Of a DNA stretch of 64,000 nt, positions 26,243 to 35,044 are shown one piece after another. The notes beneath the pieces were generated by a model. That model did no database searches. It saw only the letters and a list, made by a program, of their open reading frames with translations, and was not told where the DNA came from. The translations under genes and the position numbers were made by a program. This DNA is from an uncultured Lachnospiraceae bacterium (GTDB taxonomy: Bacteria; Bacillota; Clostridia; Lachnospirales; Lachnospiraceae), in NCBI GenBank assembly GCA_910578345.1, contig CAJTRA010000004.1, positions 99,682 through 163,681 on the forward strand. The letters are read 5' to 3'. The stretch's first letter is position 1. Every line of letters starts with the position of its first letter.

Positions 26243-27913
26243 ATGAACAAAACATGGTGGAAAGAAGCGGTCATTTATCAGATTTATCCCCGTAGTTTTA
26301 TGGACAGCAACGGGGATGGCATCGGGGATCTGAAGGGAATTACAAGCCGGCTGGATTATCTGAAGTATCTTGGGATCGACGTGATCTGGCTGTCGCCTGT
26401 CTACCAATCCCCTAACGACGACAACGGATATGATATCAGTGACTACCAGGCAATCATGGAAGAATTCGGGACGATGGAAGACTTTGACGAGATGCTGGCT
26501 GCAGCGCACGAGAGAGGCATCCGCATTGTCATGGATCTGGTAGTGAACCATACCTCCGATGAACATAAGTGGTTTATGGAGAGCCGGAAATCAAAGGACA
26601 ATCCGTACCGCGATTACTATATCTGGCGAGAGGGAAAAGACGCCCAGACACCGCCCAATAACTGGGGATCTTGTTTTAGCGGTTCCGCATGGCAGTATGA
26701 TGAAGAAACCGATATGTACTACCTGCACCTTTTCTCCAAAAAACAGCCTGATTTAAACTGGGATAACCCTCAGGTACGCAAAGAAGTATTCGATATGATG
26801 ACCTGGTGGTGTGACAAGGGCATCGACGGATTCCGTATGGATGTGATCAGCATGATCTCGAAGACAAAGGATATGCCGGATGGCGAATTACATGGCTTAT
26901 ACGGTGATTTCGGCCCTTACTGCGTTCACGGCCCTAACGTCCACAAGTATCTGCAGGAAATGAATGAGAAAGTCCTGTCCAAATACGACATCATGACCGT
27001 CGGTGAAACCTCAGGTGTAACGGCAGAGCTGGCAAAACAGTACGCAGGAGAAGACACCCACGAACTGAATATGGTCTTCCAGTTCGAACATGTGGAAGGC
27101 CCGGGATACGGCAAATATGGCAAGTGGACAGATCAGCAGATGCCTCTCGTTAAACTGAAGAAGATCATGTCCCACTGGCAGAACGAGCTGTATGGCAAGG
27201 CATGGAACAGTCTCTTCTGGGATAACCATGATCAGCCCCGCGCAGTATCCAACTTCGGCGACGACCGCCCGCAGTACCGCGATGCTTCCGCCAAGATGCT
27301 TGCTACCTGTCTGCACATGCAGCAAGGCACCCCTTATGTCTATCAGGGCGAAGAACTTGGCATGACTAACTACCCTTTCCAGAGTCCTGAAGACTTCCGG
27401 GATATCGAGAGCATCAATGCTTATAAAGAATGGTGCACCGACGGAAGGGTTTCCCACGAAGACTTCTGGCCCTGCATCATCTTCAAGAGCCGTGACAATG
27501 CCAGAACGCCGGTACAGTGGGATGATTCCGAGCAGGCTGGATTTACAACCGGAACACCCTGGATCGCAGTTAATCCTAACTATAAGGAGATCAATGCCAA
27601 AGCGGAAACAGCAGATCCCAATTCTGTATTCCACTATTACAAGAAATTGATCGCGCTGCGCAAAGAGAATCCGATCATGGTATACGGCAGCTACGAGCTG
27701 CTTTTCGAAGACAGTGAAGAATGGTTCGTCTACACAAGAACCCTGGAGAATGAAAAACTTCTGGTCGTATGCAGCTTCTGTGACCACGAGACATCCTTCC
27801 CCATTCCAGAAGAGTTTGTGGGCGCATCCTGCCTGATCTCCAATATGGAGAACGGATATGACAAGGCAGAAATGACCTTGAAGCCGTATGAAGCTTTTGT
27901 ACTGAAAAAATAA
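26243..27913 (+). CDS. GH13 alpha-glucosidase (likely alpha-1,6-preferring, isomaltase type)
   Basis: A 556-residue paralogue of the preceding enzyme in the same operon, 88 bases downstream. Conserved regions: DLVVNHTSDEHKW, DGFRMDVISMI with nucleophile Asp200, TVGETSG with Glu255, and FWDNHDQPR. Val201 follows the nucleophile, the mark of alpha-1,6 specificity in oligo-1,6-glucosidases and dextran glucosidases. GGGAAGG is 8 bases before the chosen start and only 2 before the ATG at 26237. A terminator follows. The two enzymes likely have complementary linkage preference. Confidence 0.92.
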   Translation: MNKTWWKEAVIYQIYPRSFMDSNGDGIGDLKGITSRLDYLKYLGIDVIWLSPVYQSPNDDNGYDISDYQAIMEEFGTMEDFDEMLAAAHERGIRIVMDLVVNHTSDEHKWFMESRKSKDNPYRDYYIWREGKDAQTPPNNWGSCFSGSAWQYDEETDMYYLHLFSKKQPDLNWDNPQVRKEVFDMMTWWCDKGIDGFRMDVISMISKTKDMPDGELHGLYGDFGPYCVHGPNVHKYLQEMNEKVLSKYDIMTVGETSGVTAELAKQYAGEDTHELNMVFQFEHVEGPGYGKYGKWTDQQMPLVKLKKIMSHWQNELYGKAWNSLFWDNHDQPRAVSNFGDDRPQYRDASAKMLATCLHMQQGTPYVYQGEELGMTNYPFQSPEDFRDIESINAYKEWCTDGRVSHEDFWPCIIFKSRDNARTPVQWDDSEQAGFTTGTPWIAVNPNYKEINAKAETADPNSVFHYYKKLIALRKENPIMVYGSYELLFEDSEEWFVYTRTLENEKLLVVCSFCDHETSFPIPEEFVGASCLISNMENGYDKAEMTLKPYEAFVLKK

Positions 27914-27932
27914 AATATATCTATCCATTATA

Positions 27933-27973
27933 ATTCAGCCAGGTCCATGCATTTGCACGGACCTGGCTGAATT
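27933..27973 (+). terminator. Terminator of the alpha-glucosidase operon
   Basis: TTCAGCCAGGTCC pairs perfectly with GGACCTGGCTGAA (13 bases), followed by TTTGTT. It may also serve glgP from the other strand. Confidence 0.85.
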
Positions 27974-28058
27974 TGTTCCCATTTCATATTGTTTTAGAAG
28001 TTTTCTAATCTCTCGTCTTGTCACAGTAAACTGTTCTGATATGCAGTATAGTCTGTTC

Positions 28059-30368
28059 TTATCTTAGCTTCCAGATATCTCTGTTATACTCCATGATCGT
28101 CCTGTCGGAAGAGAAGAATCCTGCCTTTGCAATGTTGACAAGCATCATCCGGCGCCACTTCGCCTGATCCTCATAATCCGCCATCATCTGATCCTTCACC
28201 TTGATATAATCCTCCAGATCAAGCAGCGTCATGAACCAGTCCTTATTTAACAGTTCCTTGTACAGTCTCTCCAGATTCTTCTTGTGGCCTGCCTTAAGCG
28301 CCTGCTTACCGACGATAAAATCAACCGCTTCCTTGATTACGGGACTCTTCTTATAGTAGTCCATAGAGACGTAATCCGCCTTCTCATAATGCTTGATGAC
28401 CGCTTCGGACTTCTCACCGAAGATGTAGATATTCTCATCACCCACCAGCTCATGAATCTCCACGTTCGCGCCGTCTGACGTGCCCAGCGTTACCGCGCCG
28501 TTTAACATATACTTCATATTGCCGGTGCCGGACGCCTCCTTGGAAGCAAGGGAGATTTGCTCGGAAACATCGCAGGCTGGAATCATCTTCTCCGCATAAG
28601 CCACGTTATAATTTTCAACAAAAAGTACCGTCATATATGGACTCACATCCGGATCGTTGTTGACAATCTCCTGCAGTACCAGCAGCAGATGAATGATATC
28701 CTGAGCGATGATATAGGCCGGAGCTGCTTTGGCGCCGAAGATAAACGTCATCGGCCTTGCCGGCTTCTTACCGGCCTTGATCTCCAGATACTTGTGGATG
28801 ATGTAAAGCGCGTTCATCTGCTGACGCTTATACTCGTGCATCCGCTTACTCTGCAGATCGAAGATGGAATCCGGATTCAGCGTAATGCCCTCCACTTCCT
28901 TCACATAAGCCGCCAGGTCCTTCTTGCGGTTCATCTTGATCTCGGCGATCCGATTTAAGACTGCCTCGTCATCCTGATAAGCCAGCAGCTGCTCTAACTT
29001 ATCCGCATCCTTCTTGTAACCGTCTCCGATGGTCTCGGATAAAAAGCTTGCCAGCTCATGGTTACAGGACAGCAGCCATCTTCTGAAAGTGATGCCGTTG
29101 GTCTTATTGTTGAACTTCTCAGGATAGATCTTGTAAAAGGCATTGAGCTCGGTATCCTTCAGGATCTCCGTATGGATCGCCGCCACGCCGTTTACTGAGA
29201 AACCGTAGTGGATATCGATATGCGCCATATGCACCCTGTCGTCTTTATCGATGATCTGCACCTTCGGATCCTTATATTTCTTCGCCACTCTCTTATCCAG
29301 CTCTTTGATGATCGGCACTAACTGCGGCACCACCTTCTCCAGATACTTAAGCGGCCACTTCTCCAGCGCCTCCGCCAGAATCGTGTGATTCGTATAAGCA
29401 CATGTCTTACTCACCACGTCGATTGCCTCGTCCATAGTCAGCGCCTTGTCATTTACGAGAATCCTGATCAGCTCCGGGATCACCATCGTCGGGTGGGTAT
29501 CATTGATCTGGATCACCGCATGGTCATACAGCCTGCGCAGATCGTACTGCTTCTCTTTCATCTCTTTTAAAATAAGCTGCGCCGCATTGCTCACCATAAA
29601 ATACTGCTGATAGATACGAAGCAGATTACCCGCTTCATCGGAATCATCGGGATATAAAAACAGTGTCAGGTTCTTCTCGATATCTTCCTTGTCGAAATCA
29701 ATTCCCTCTTTCACAATGCTCTCGTCTACACTCTCAATATCAAAGAGCCGCAGTTTGTTGACACCATTGTCATAACCAACCACATCGATATCATACAGCC
29801 GGGAAGTCACCTTCTTGTCACCGAAAGCTACCTCGAAGGATGTATCCGTCTTCGTCAGCCAGGACTGCTCCTCAATCCAGTCATTCGGCTGCGCCGTCTG
29901 TAGTCTGTCCTTAAATACCTGCTTGAAAAGGCCAAAGTGATAGTTCAGGCCAATCCCTTCTCCGGGAAGCCCTAATGTGGCAATGGAATCCAGGAAACAT
30001 GCAGCCAGACGTCCCAGCCCGCCGTTACCAAGCGACGGTTCCGGCTCAACCTCCTCGATCTCGGAAAGACTCTTACCGTTCTTCGCCAGAACCTCATTTA
30101 ACTTATCATAGATCCCCAGATTGATCAGATTATTCGATAATAGTTTACCGATCAGAAACTCTGCGGAAATATAATAGATCTTCTTCGGACCCTCAATGCG
30201 CTCCGATACTTCCATCAGTTTCTTCGAGAGCTGCAAAAGACTGTAGTATAATTCTTCATTACTACATTCCGCCACGCTCTTGCCGTAGCCTGCCTGGGTC
30301 TGCTCCTCCAGTTCCTTCTCCAGATGCAAGACCAAAACGTCTCTTTTCAGATTACTTGCCTGTGCCAT
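28059..30368 (-). CDS. glgP: Glycogen/maltodextrin phosphorylase
   Basis: Phosphorolysis of alpha-1,4-glucans to glucose 1-phosphate. The 769-residue protein shows EPSLGNGGLGRLAACFLDS, INDTHPTMVIPELIR, NGITFRRWLL and the PLP lysine in EASGTGNMKYMLNG, followed by GTSDGANVE. It is a little shorter than the enterobacterial enzymes, as clostridial ones often are. The start at 30368 has AGGAGG 7 bases upstream; an ATG at 30392 overlaps that site. It lies downstream of a LacI regulator and next to the alpha-glucosidases, forming a storage-glucan and maltodextrin region. Confidence 0.95.
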   Translation of the reverse strand: MAQASNLKRDVLVLHLEKELEEQTQAGYGKSVAECSNEELYYSLLQLSKKLMEVSERIEGPKKIYYISAEFLIGKLLSNNLINLGIYDKLNEVLAKNGKSLSEIEEVEPEPSLGNGGLGRLAACFLDSIATLGLPGEGIGLNYHFGLFKQVFKDRLQTAQPNDWIEEQSWLTKTDTSFEVAFGDKKVTSRLYDIDVVGYDNGVNKLRLFDIESVDESIVKEGIDFDKEDIEKNLTLFLYPDDSDEAGNLLRIYQQYFMVSNAAQLILKEMKEKQYDLRRLYDHAVIQINDTHPTMVIPELIRILVNDKALTMDEAIDVVSKTCAYTNHTILAEALEKWPLKYLEKVVPQLVPIIKELDKRVAKKYKDPKVQIIDKDDRVHMAHIDIHYGFSVNGVAAIHTEILKDTELNAFYKIYPEKFNNKTNGITFRRWLLSCNHELASFLSETIGDGYKKDADKLEQLLAYQDDEAVLNRIAEIKMNRKKDLAAYVKEVEGITLNPDSIFDLQSKRMHEYKRQQMNALYIIHKYLEIKAGKKPARPMTFIFGAKAAPAYIIAQDIIHLLLVLQEIVNNDPDVSPYMTVLFVENYNVAYAEKMIPACDVSEQISLASKEASGTGNMKYMLNGAVTLGTSDGANVEIHELVGDENIYIFGEKSEAVIKHYEKADYVSMDYYKKSPVIKEAVDFIVGKQALKAGHKKNLERLYKELLNKDWFMTLLDLEDYIKVKDQMMADYEDQAKWRRMMLVNIAKAGFFSSDRTIMEYNRDIWKLR

Positions 30369-30596
30369 GATCTTTCCTCCTGTTTGATTCATGTTTTTGA
30401 TATAGATTTTTTTATTTCTTTCATTTCAGAAGAATCTGCCTAAGATGCTTCTTCAAGTCAAAACATAGATTTGGATAATCTCTTCATCGTCCTCATACTT
30501 TGTATGATTATTCCACAATGCACTGTTTCTATAACAGTGTTTCTTTTTATCCCTGGTGTCCTGTTGCCGCTCTTCCAGCTCTTAGACAGGATTCTC

Positions 30597-31586
30597 TCAA
30601 CATATAATATCCTGATACTTCATACGGACTAATTCATAGTCGAGGACAATCTGTCTGCCCGCGCCTCCATCGATCAGCCTCTTTAACTCTGTCACGGCCT
30701 CCGACGCAATTCTCTTAAAATTCTGGCGCACGGTATTCATCTGCTTTCCGGCATATCCCATCAGTGTAATGCCGTCAAAACCGCACACCGGCCGGAAAAT
30801 ATCCATCTCGATCAGCGCTTTCATTGCACCAATCGCCATCAAGTCGGAAGCACAGACCACCACATCCTTGTTCTTCGCGTACTTAAACGTATGATTTCTC
30901 GCCTGCAGTTCAGAAAACTCTCCGTTTCTCACAAGCAGCGGCAGATCCAGTTCCTCCGCCAGTTTCCTGATCCCTTTAAGCCGCTCCCCTGTCACATAGC
31001 CATTCTTCTTGCCCGCCAGATAGAGAATACTCCTGCCATGATTCTCCACCACCGTCTTCTTCGCCACATCATACTGCGCCTTCGCCTGATCGATCCAGAT
31101 CGCTGAGGTAGCCTCATTCACCATAGGCGCATCCACCAGGACAATCTTAAACGTCTGCGACGCGATCAGCTTGTGCATCACCTTATCCTCTTTCGACATA
31201 CCGAAGATAATCAACCCGGTAATACTCTGCACCTGTAAATAACGTATTACTTCATCCAGATTCTTATTCTGCAGCATGGAATAAAATATGGTGATCACAT
31301 CCAGATTCAGCTCAACTGCCCGGCTGATTGTCCCACCCATATACTGCATGTTGATCTCATCGACTGCCTGCGACGCACTGCTTAAGTCAAGCAAAATCGC
31401 CACCCGCCCTGACTGTTTCGATGATAACGCCGCCGCTACGGAATTGGGCACAAAGTTCAGTTCCATCACCGCTTGATTTACTTTCTTCTTCGTCTCCTCA
31501 CTGACATTCGGGTAGTGATTCAGCACTTTAGAAACCGTGGAGATCGCCACGCCCGCCTGTCTCGCCACATCTTTGATCGATACCAT
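30597..31586 (-). CDS. LacI-family regulator, probable regulator of glgP and its own gene
   Basis: A 329-residue repressor. The N-terminal helix-turn-helix is VSIKDVARQAGVAISTVSK, followed by the hinge helix PNSVAAALSSKQSG and a periplasmic-binding-like sensor domain. Two abutting palindromes sit upstream of the gene (31675-31702). It lies 228 bases upstream of glgP on the same strand, a layout like MalR/CcpA-type glucan regulators. The gap to glgP holds a hairpin (CACTGTT/AACAGTG near 30525) but no clear promoter. Confidence 0.9.
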   Translation of the reverse strand: MVSIKDVARQAGVAISTVSKVLNHYPNVSEETKKKVNQAVMELNFVPNSVAAALSSKQSGRVAILLDLSSASQAVDEINMQYMGGTISRAVELNLDVITIFYSMLQNKNLDEVIRYLQVQSITGLIIFGMSKEDKVMHKLIASQTFKIVLVDAPMVNEATSAIWIDQAKAQYDVAKKTVVENHGRSILYLAGKKNGYVTGERLKGIRKLAEELDLPLLVRNGEFSELQARNHTFKYAKNKDVVVCASDLMAIGAMKALIEMDIFRPVCGFDGITLMGYAGKQMNTVRQNFKRIASEAVTELKRLIDGGAGRQIVLDYELVRMKYQDIIC

Positions 31587-31674
31587 GCCCTGTCCATTCT
31601 GAAAACGGTCTGTATTCCGAAGCCCTGATCTGGCTGCTTATCCAGATTTCCTGATAAGCTCTAAGCTTTATCGC

Positions 31675-31702
31675 GGAAAAGGTTTTCCGGAAATCGTTTT
31701 CC
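31675..31702 (-). promoter_or_regulatory. Tandem LacI-type operators upstream of the regulator gene
   Basis: GGAAAAGGTTTTCC (31675-31688) and GGAAATCGTTTTCC (31689-31702) are two 14-base palindromes placed head to tail. The second has the central CG typical of LacI-family sites. They lie about 90 bases before the regulator ATG and directly after the flagellin terminator, so autoregulation is likely. Confidence 0.65.
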
Positions 31703-31717
31703 GAAATCATCATACAA

Positions 31718-31748
31718 CAAAAGAGTGATTTTGTAAACCACTCTTTTG
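31718..31748 (-). terminator. Flagellin gene terminator
   Basis: CAAAAGAGTG pairs perfectly with CACTCTTTTG (10 bases), followed by TTG-rich sequence on the minus strand. It isolates flagellin from the LacI gene. Confidence 0.75.
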
Positions 31749-31779
31749 AAAAAAGCTATTTCCCCTGAAACTCAATTCC

Positions 31780-32799
31780 TTAACCCAGTAAGGACAATGC
31801 CAGCTGATTGCTCTGGTTCGCTTGGGAGAGCATGGAAGTACCAGCCTGCTGTAAGATGTTGTTGTTTGCGTATCTAACCATCTCCGTCGCAATATCTGTA
31901 TCACGGATCTGTGCCTCTGCAGACGTGGTGTTCTCTACGATGTTGTCCAGGTTAGCAATCGTGTGCTCCAGTCTGTTCTGGATCGCACCGAGGTCGGAAC
32001 GCTGCTTGGATACGTCCTGGATCGCACTCTTTGCAAATGCATTCAATGCTGCGAAGTCTGCTGCTGTAGGAGCATTGTCTGTGTCAAGCGCGTCAGCTGG
32101 TGCTACATCAGTAAATGTTGTTGTGTCAATCATATTGGTCTGTTCAAAGTAATAAAACTTCTCCAGCATCTTAGAAGTCAACGTATTATCGCCGTCCTCA
32201 ATGCTCTCCTTGTAACCGTTCGTTACGTCTGTGCTGTTTGTGCCTTCCTCAACATGGTTCGTACCAAAGGTTGTTTCTTTACGAATCGCGTTACCAATCA
32301 GCTCATTGGTATTCATGTTCTTGATACTGATCGCAATATGCTGTCCGGACTCTGCACCTACCTGCAGTCCCTTGTTTGCAAAGGAACCATCCAACAGACT
32401 CTGCTCATTAAACGTCGTCGTACTCTGCACACGGTCGATCTCGCTCATCAGCTGCTTCACCTCAGCCTGGATATAGCTGCGGTCTGTAGAGGTCAAAGTA
32501 CCATTCTCACCTTTGACAGCCAGCTCATTCATTCTCTGAAGCATATCCTGTACTTCATTCAGAGCACCTTCTGCTGTCTGTACGCAAGAGATACCATCCT
32601 GTGCGTTTGCAGTTGCCTGCGTCAGTCCTCTGATCTGTCTTCTCATCTTTTCAGAGATGGATAAGCCTGCCGCATCATCTGCTGCGCGGTTGATCTTGTA
32701 ACCGGAAGATAACTTCTCTGTGGACTTCGCCTGTGCATTTGTCGTAAGACCAAGCATTCTGTTAGAGTTCATTGCTGTAATGTTGTGTTGTACTACCAT
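31780..32799 (-). CDS. fliC: Flagellin
   Basis: The filament protein. Of 339 residues, the N-terminal D0/D1 part (VVQHNITAMNSNRML, then LSSGYKINRAADDAAGLSISE) and the C-terminal part (RLEHTIANLDNIVENTTSAEAQ, ending LLG) are well conserved. The central portion (about 160-250) is short, so the variable outer domain is small. AAGGAGGT precedes the ATG. The 150-base leader has a hairpin with GGA in its loop and lies just after csrA, pointing to CsrA repression as in Bacillus hag. A chemotaxis receptor occurs at 52-54 kb; no other flagellar genes are in the window. Confidence 0.96.
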   Translation of the reverse strand: MVVQHNITAMNSNRMLGLTTNAQAKSTEKLSSGYKINRAADDAAGLSISEKMRRQIRGLTQATANAQDGISCVQTAEGALNEVQDMLQRMNELAVKGENGTLTSTDRSYIQAEVKQLMSEIDRVQSTTTFNEQSLLDGSFANKGLQVGAESGQHIAISIKNMNTNELIGNAIRKETTFGTNHVEEGTNSTDVTNGYKESIEDGDNTLTSKMLEKFYYFEQTNMIDTTTFTDVAPADALDTDNAPTAADFAALNAFAKSAIQDVSKQRSDLGAIQNRLEHTIANLDNIVENTTSAEAQIRDTDIATEMVRYANNNILQQAGTSMLSQANQSNQLALSLLG

Positions 32800-32804
32800 A
32801 ATTT

Positions 32805-32842
32805 ACCTCCTTATGTTTACCAGCCGCAATTCCCTTTGCGGC
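32805..32842 (-). promoter_or_regulatory. Probable CsrA binding region in the flagellin leader
   Basis: GCCGCAA (32842-32836) pairs perfectly with TTGCGGC (32829-32823), presenting AGGGAA in the loop. About 10 bases downstream is the Shine-Dalgarno AAGGAGGT (32812-32805). A GGA in a hairpin loop plus a second GGA in the ribosome site is the arrangement by which CsrA dimers block hag translation in Bacillus (known). Confidence 0.7.
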
Positions 32843-32948
32843 CATGATTCTTATTTTGTTTTCCTCTGTACGTCTTCAAAGATTTCTGTACAGACTTTTA
32901 TAATAAACCCGCCCCCAGGATAGCTCCGGGCTATTATCAAAGTTTTCC

Positions 32949-33197
32949 CTACTTTCCGGCTGCTTTTTTCTTACGGTATTTCTCTGCCAATTCCGGCACC
33001 GCATAATAGTGGGAAAGTTTCTGCTTCTCTTCGGGATCCGTCGTTCTCGCCTCAATCACCTTGCTCCGGACAACATTCACATTCTTCGGAATGTCCAGCA
33101 TCACACGGGTATGATTCTTGCTGCCGCCTAGAAAAACAATCTTAATGTTGTCGCCTATCATCAAATATTCCTCTGTGCTCACTGTCAAACGTAACAT
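32949..33197 (-). CDS. csrA: Carbon storage regulator CsrA, translational repressor
   Basis: An RNA-binding homodimer. The 82-residue product shows the CsrA core: MLRLTVSTEEYLMIGDNIKIVFLG, RVMLDIPKNVNVVR, then a charged C-terminal tail about 15-20 residues longer than in Escherichia coli. It lies 150 bases upstream of the flagellin gene on the same strand, as in many Firmicutes. fliW, the usual antagonist, is not in the window. GGGAG lies before the ATG. Confidence 0.85.
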   Translation of the reverse strand: MLRLTVSTEEYLMIGDNIKIVFLGGSKNHTRVMLDIPKNVNVVRSKVIEARTTDPEEKQKLSHYYAVPELAEKYRKKKAAGK

Positions 33198-33475
33198 TCC
33201 CTGTCTCCCTTTCTTTTTCAGTTCGCAAGACTTCCTGCTGATTGTATTTCGTATTTTTTCTATCTACAGGCAGTCCGCCGTCTGTATCATCGAGTTATTC
33301 CATAGTTCAGGACAGTTCTACTCTCTCGACCTCATCTCTGTATTTCCTTGCCGCAGCTTTGCCCAAGCTTCCATCTTCCCCTATGCAACATTTGTATAAG
33401 AAGTGTTGCATCACTGTGTACTGTTGTATAGTAAGGAAGACCCGAAGAAATCCAACAACAAAAAGGAGAACTGAC
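33198..33475. other. Spacer upstream of csrA and of the truncated recombinase
   Basis: No gene. TGCAACA (33384-33390) and TGTTGCA (33404-33410) form a dyad. TTGCAT and TATAGT (33427-33432), 15 bases apart, may be a weak promoter for the plus-strand remnant at 33476. The csrA promoter is not obvious. Confidence 0.35.
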
Positions 33476-33667
33476 ATGAGCACAACTTACCCGATCAAGA
33501 GTGAAGAAAATCTGGAAAAATTCAAAGAATATTATTTATTAAAAAAACCGATCTGCAGAAATTACACCATGATCATCTTAGGACTAAATACTGCCTTTCG
33601 GATCAGCGAGGAAAGAACCCTCTTCCCCTACTCGCCGCGCGGCCCGTGCGCCGCCTTAGCGGCATAA
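33476..33667 (+). pseudogene. Truncated small tyrosine-recombinase/integrase-like gene
   Basis: A 63-codon frame with a good AAAGGAG ribosome site. Residues 1-44, including ENLEKFKEYYLLKKP and IILGLNTAFRIS, look like the start of the short tyrosine recombinase-like proteins found in clostridia, where the next residues would be a DxLxLxWxDV segment with the first catalytic Arg just passed. Here the match stops after FRIS and the frame ends in an unrelated Arg/Pro/Ala tail overlapping a nested hairpin (33643-33681). No catalytic domain follows. I read it as a remnant, although the promoter and ribosome site are intact. Confidence 0.6.
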
Positions 33668-33693
33668 TTCATCTGCACGGGTCTGCGTATAAA

Positions 33694-33731
33694 AAGCCGG
33701 GATTACCTTATCCTCCCAGTAATCCCGGCTT
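33694..33731. terminator. Bidirectional terminator between the recombinase remnant and pfp
   Basis: AAGCCGGGATTAC pairs perfectly with GTAATCCCGGCTT (13 bases) around a 12-base loop, with A/T runs on the flanks. Confidence 0.9.
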
Positions 33732-33777
33732 CCGTCGTTTCTATTCTATTTGACCTGTTCACAGGACCGATGTCTTC

Positions 33778-35004
33778 CTATTTCCGTACCAGATGTCTCG
33801 GCAGTCCATTCACGAACAGCGGCTGCAGTTCACCCATGATCAGCGGCCTTGCATACTTATCGTAACCATCTGTCAGGCCCTTGCCGTCTTCCGTGATCCA
33901 CTCGTCGGGAACGTTTCTCTCTACGTTCGCAATGGCATGGATATCGTATGCGCTTGTGCCGCACTGGTAAGGATCGTCTCCGTTTCTGTCCAGCGTGATC
34001 ATCATACCTGTCTTGCCTTCCTCTGCTGCCACAACTGCATCATGGCCTACCTGGAATGCCTCGTTAATATCTGTCAGGGAAGCAAGATGAGTTGCTGCTC
34101 TCTGTAGGGTAGAGAACTCAACTGCACGGGTCTTAAGACCTGTCTCAGCCGCGATTCTGTCTGCCAGCATAACAGCCGTACCGGACATCTGCTTATGTCC
34201 AAACGCATCAACCGCTACTTCTCTGCCAATCTCACATACATATCTGCCGTCTGCAACCTTAACGCCCTCAGATACTGCAATCACCACGGAAGACTTGGTC
34301 GCTGCCAGTTCTTTCACATCAGCCAAAAACTTGTCGATATCAAATACTCTCTCCGGCAGATAGATCGCATCGCATCCCTGGCAGTCGTCTCCCTTCGCCA
34401 GCGCTGCCGCTGCAGTCAGCCATCCTGCGTTACGTCCCATGATCTCAACAATACATACGGTAGGTTTCTTCGCTCCGAAGGACTCGTTGTCGCGGATAAT
34501 CTCTTTGATAGAAGTTGCGATATATTTCGCTGCAGAACCGTAACCCGGGCAATGATCTGTCACTGGCAGGTCATTATCGATGGTCTTCGGAACACCCATG
34601 AATCTCTGCGGTTTGTTGTGCGCTGCCGCATAGTCGGATAACATCTTGACCGTATCCATAGAATCGTTCCCACCTGCATAGAACAGGCACTCAATGTCGT
34701 GTTTCTCCATAATCTCAAAGATCTTCTCGTAGACATCCTCATGTCCTTCGATCTTGGGCATTTTAAAACGGCAGGAACCTAAGAATGCAGAGGGCGTTCT
34801 CTTTAATAATTCGATTCCTGTCTCGTCATCCAGGTATTCACCCAGATCAATCATCTTATCTTCCAGAAATCCTTCAATCCCATGAACCATACCATAGATC
34901 TTCTTTACACCCAGCTTCTTCGCCGCAGCATAGACACCTGCTACAGAAGAATTGATTACGGCTGTAGGGCCGCCAGACTGACCAACAACAATATTTCCCT
35001 TCAT
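33778..35004 (-). CDS. pfp: 6-phosphofructokinase, probably pyrophosphate-dependent
   Basis: Phosphorylates fructose 6-phosphate in glycolysis. The 408-residue protein has GQSGGPTAVINSS, the substrate motifs PKTIDNDL and MGRNAGW, and the donor-site motif GGNDSMD. Asp114, where ATP enzymes have Gly, and Lys140 in GVPKTIDND are the known marks of PPi-dependent enzymes. Length also fits that group (ATP-type PfkA is about 320). Donor use is inference. It has a strong promoter at 35081-35109 and a leader hairpin; the gene stands alone. Confidence 0.9.
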   Translation of the reverse strand: MKGNIVVGQSGGPTAVINSSVAGVYAAAKKLGVKKIYGMVHGIEGFLEDKMIDLGEYLDDETGIELLKRTPSAFLGSCRFKMPKIEGHEDVYEKIFEIMEKHDIECLFYAGGNDSMDTVKMLSDYAAAHNKPQRFMGVPKTIDNDLPVTDHCPGYGSAAKYIATSIKEIIRDNESFGAKKPTVCIVEIMGRNAGWLTAAAALAKGDDCQGCDAIYLPERVFDIDKFLADVKELAATKSSVVIAVSEGVKVADGRYVCEIGREVAVDAFGHKQMSGTAVMLADRIAAETGLKTRAVEFSTLQRAATHLASLTDINEAFQVGHDAVVAAEEGKTGMMITLDRNGDDPYQCGTSAYDIHAIANVERNVPDEWITEDGKGLTDGYDKYARPLIMGELQPLFVNGLPRHLVRK

Positions 35005-35044
35005 CGTCTCTCTCCTTTGATATATTATTCTTCTACGTTGCTCC

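Noticed and set aside
32800..33475. Invertible promoter for flagellin phase variation
   Set aside because: The recombinase remnant nearby prompted a search, but no long inverted repeat pair flanks the flagellin or csrA promoters; the dyad at 33384-33410 is only 7 bases per arm.
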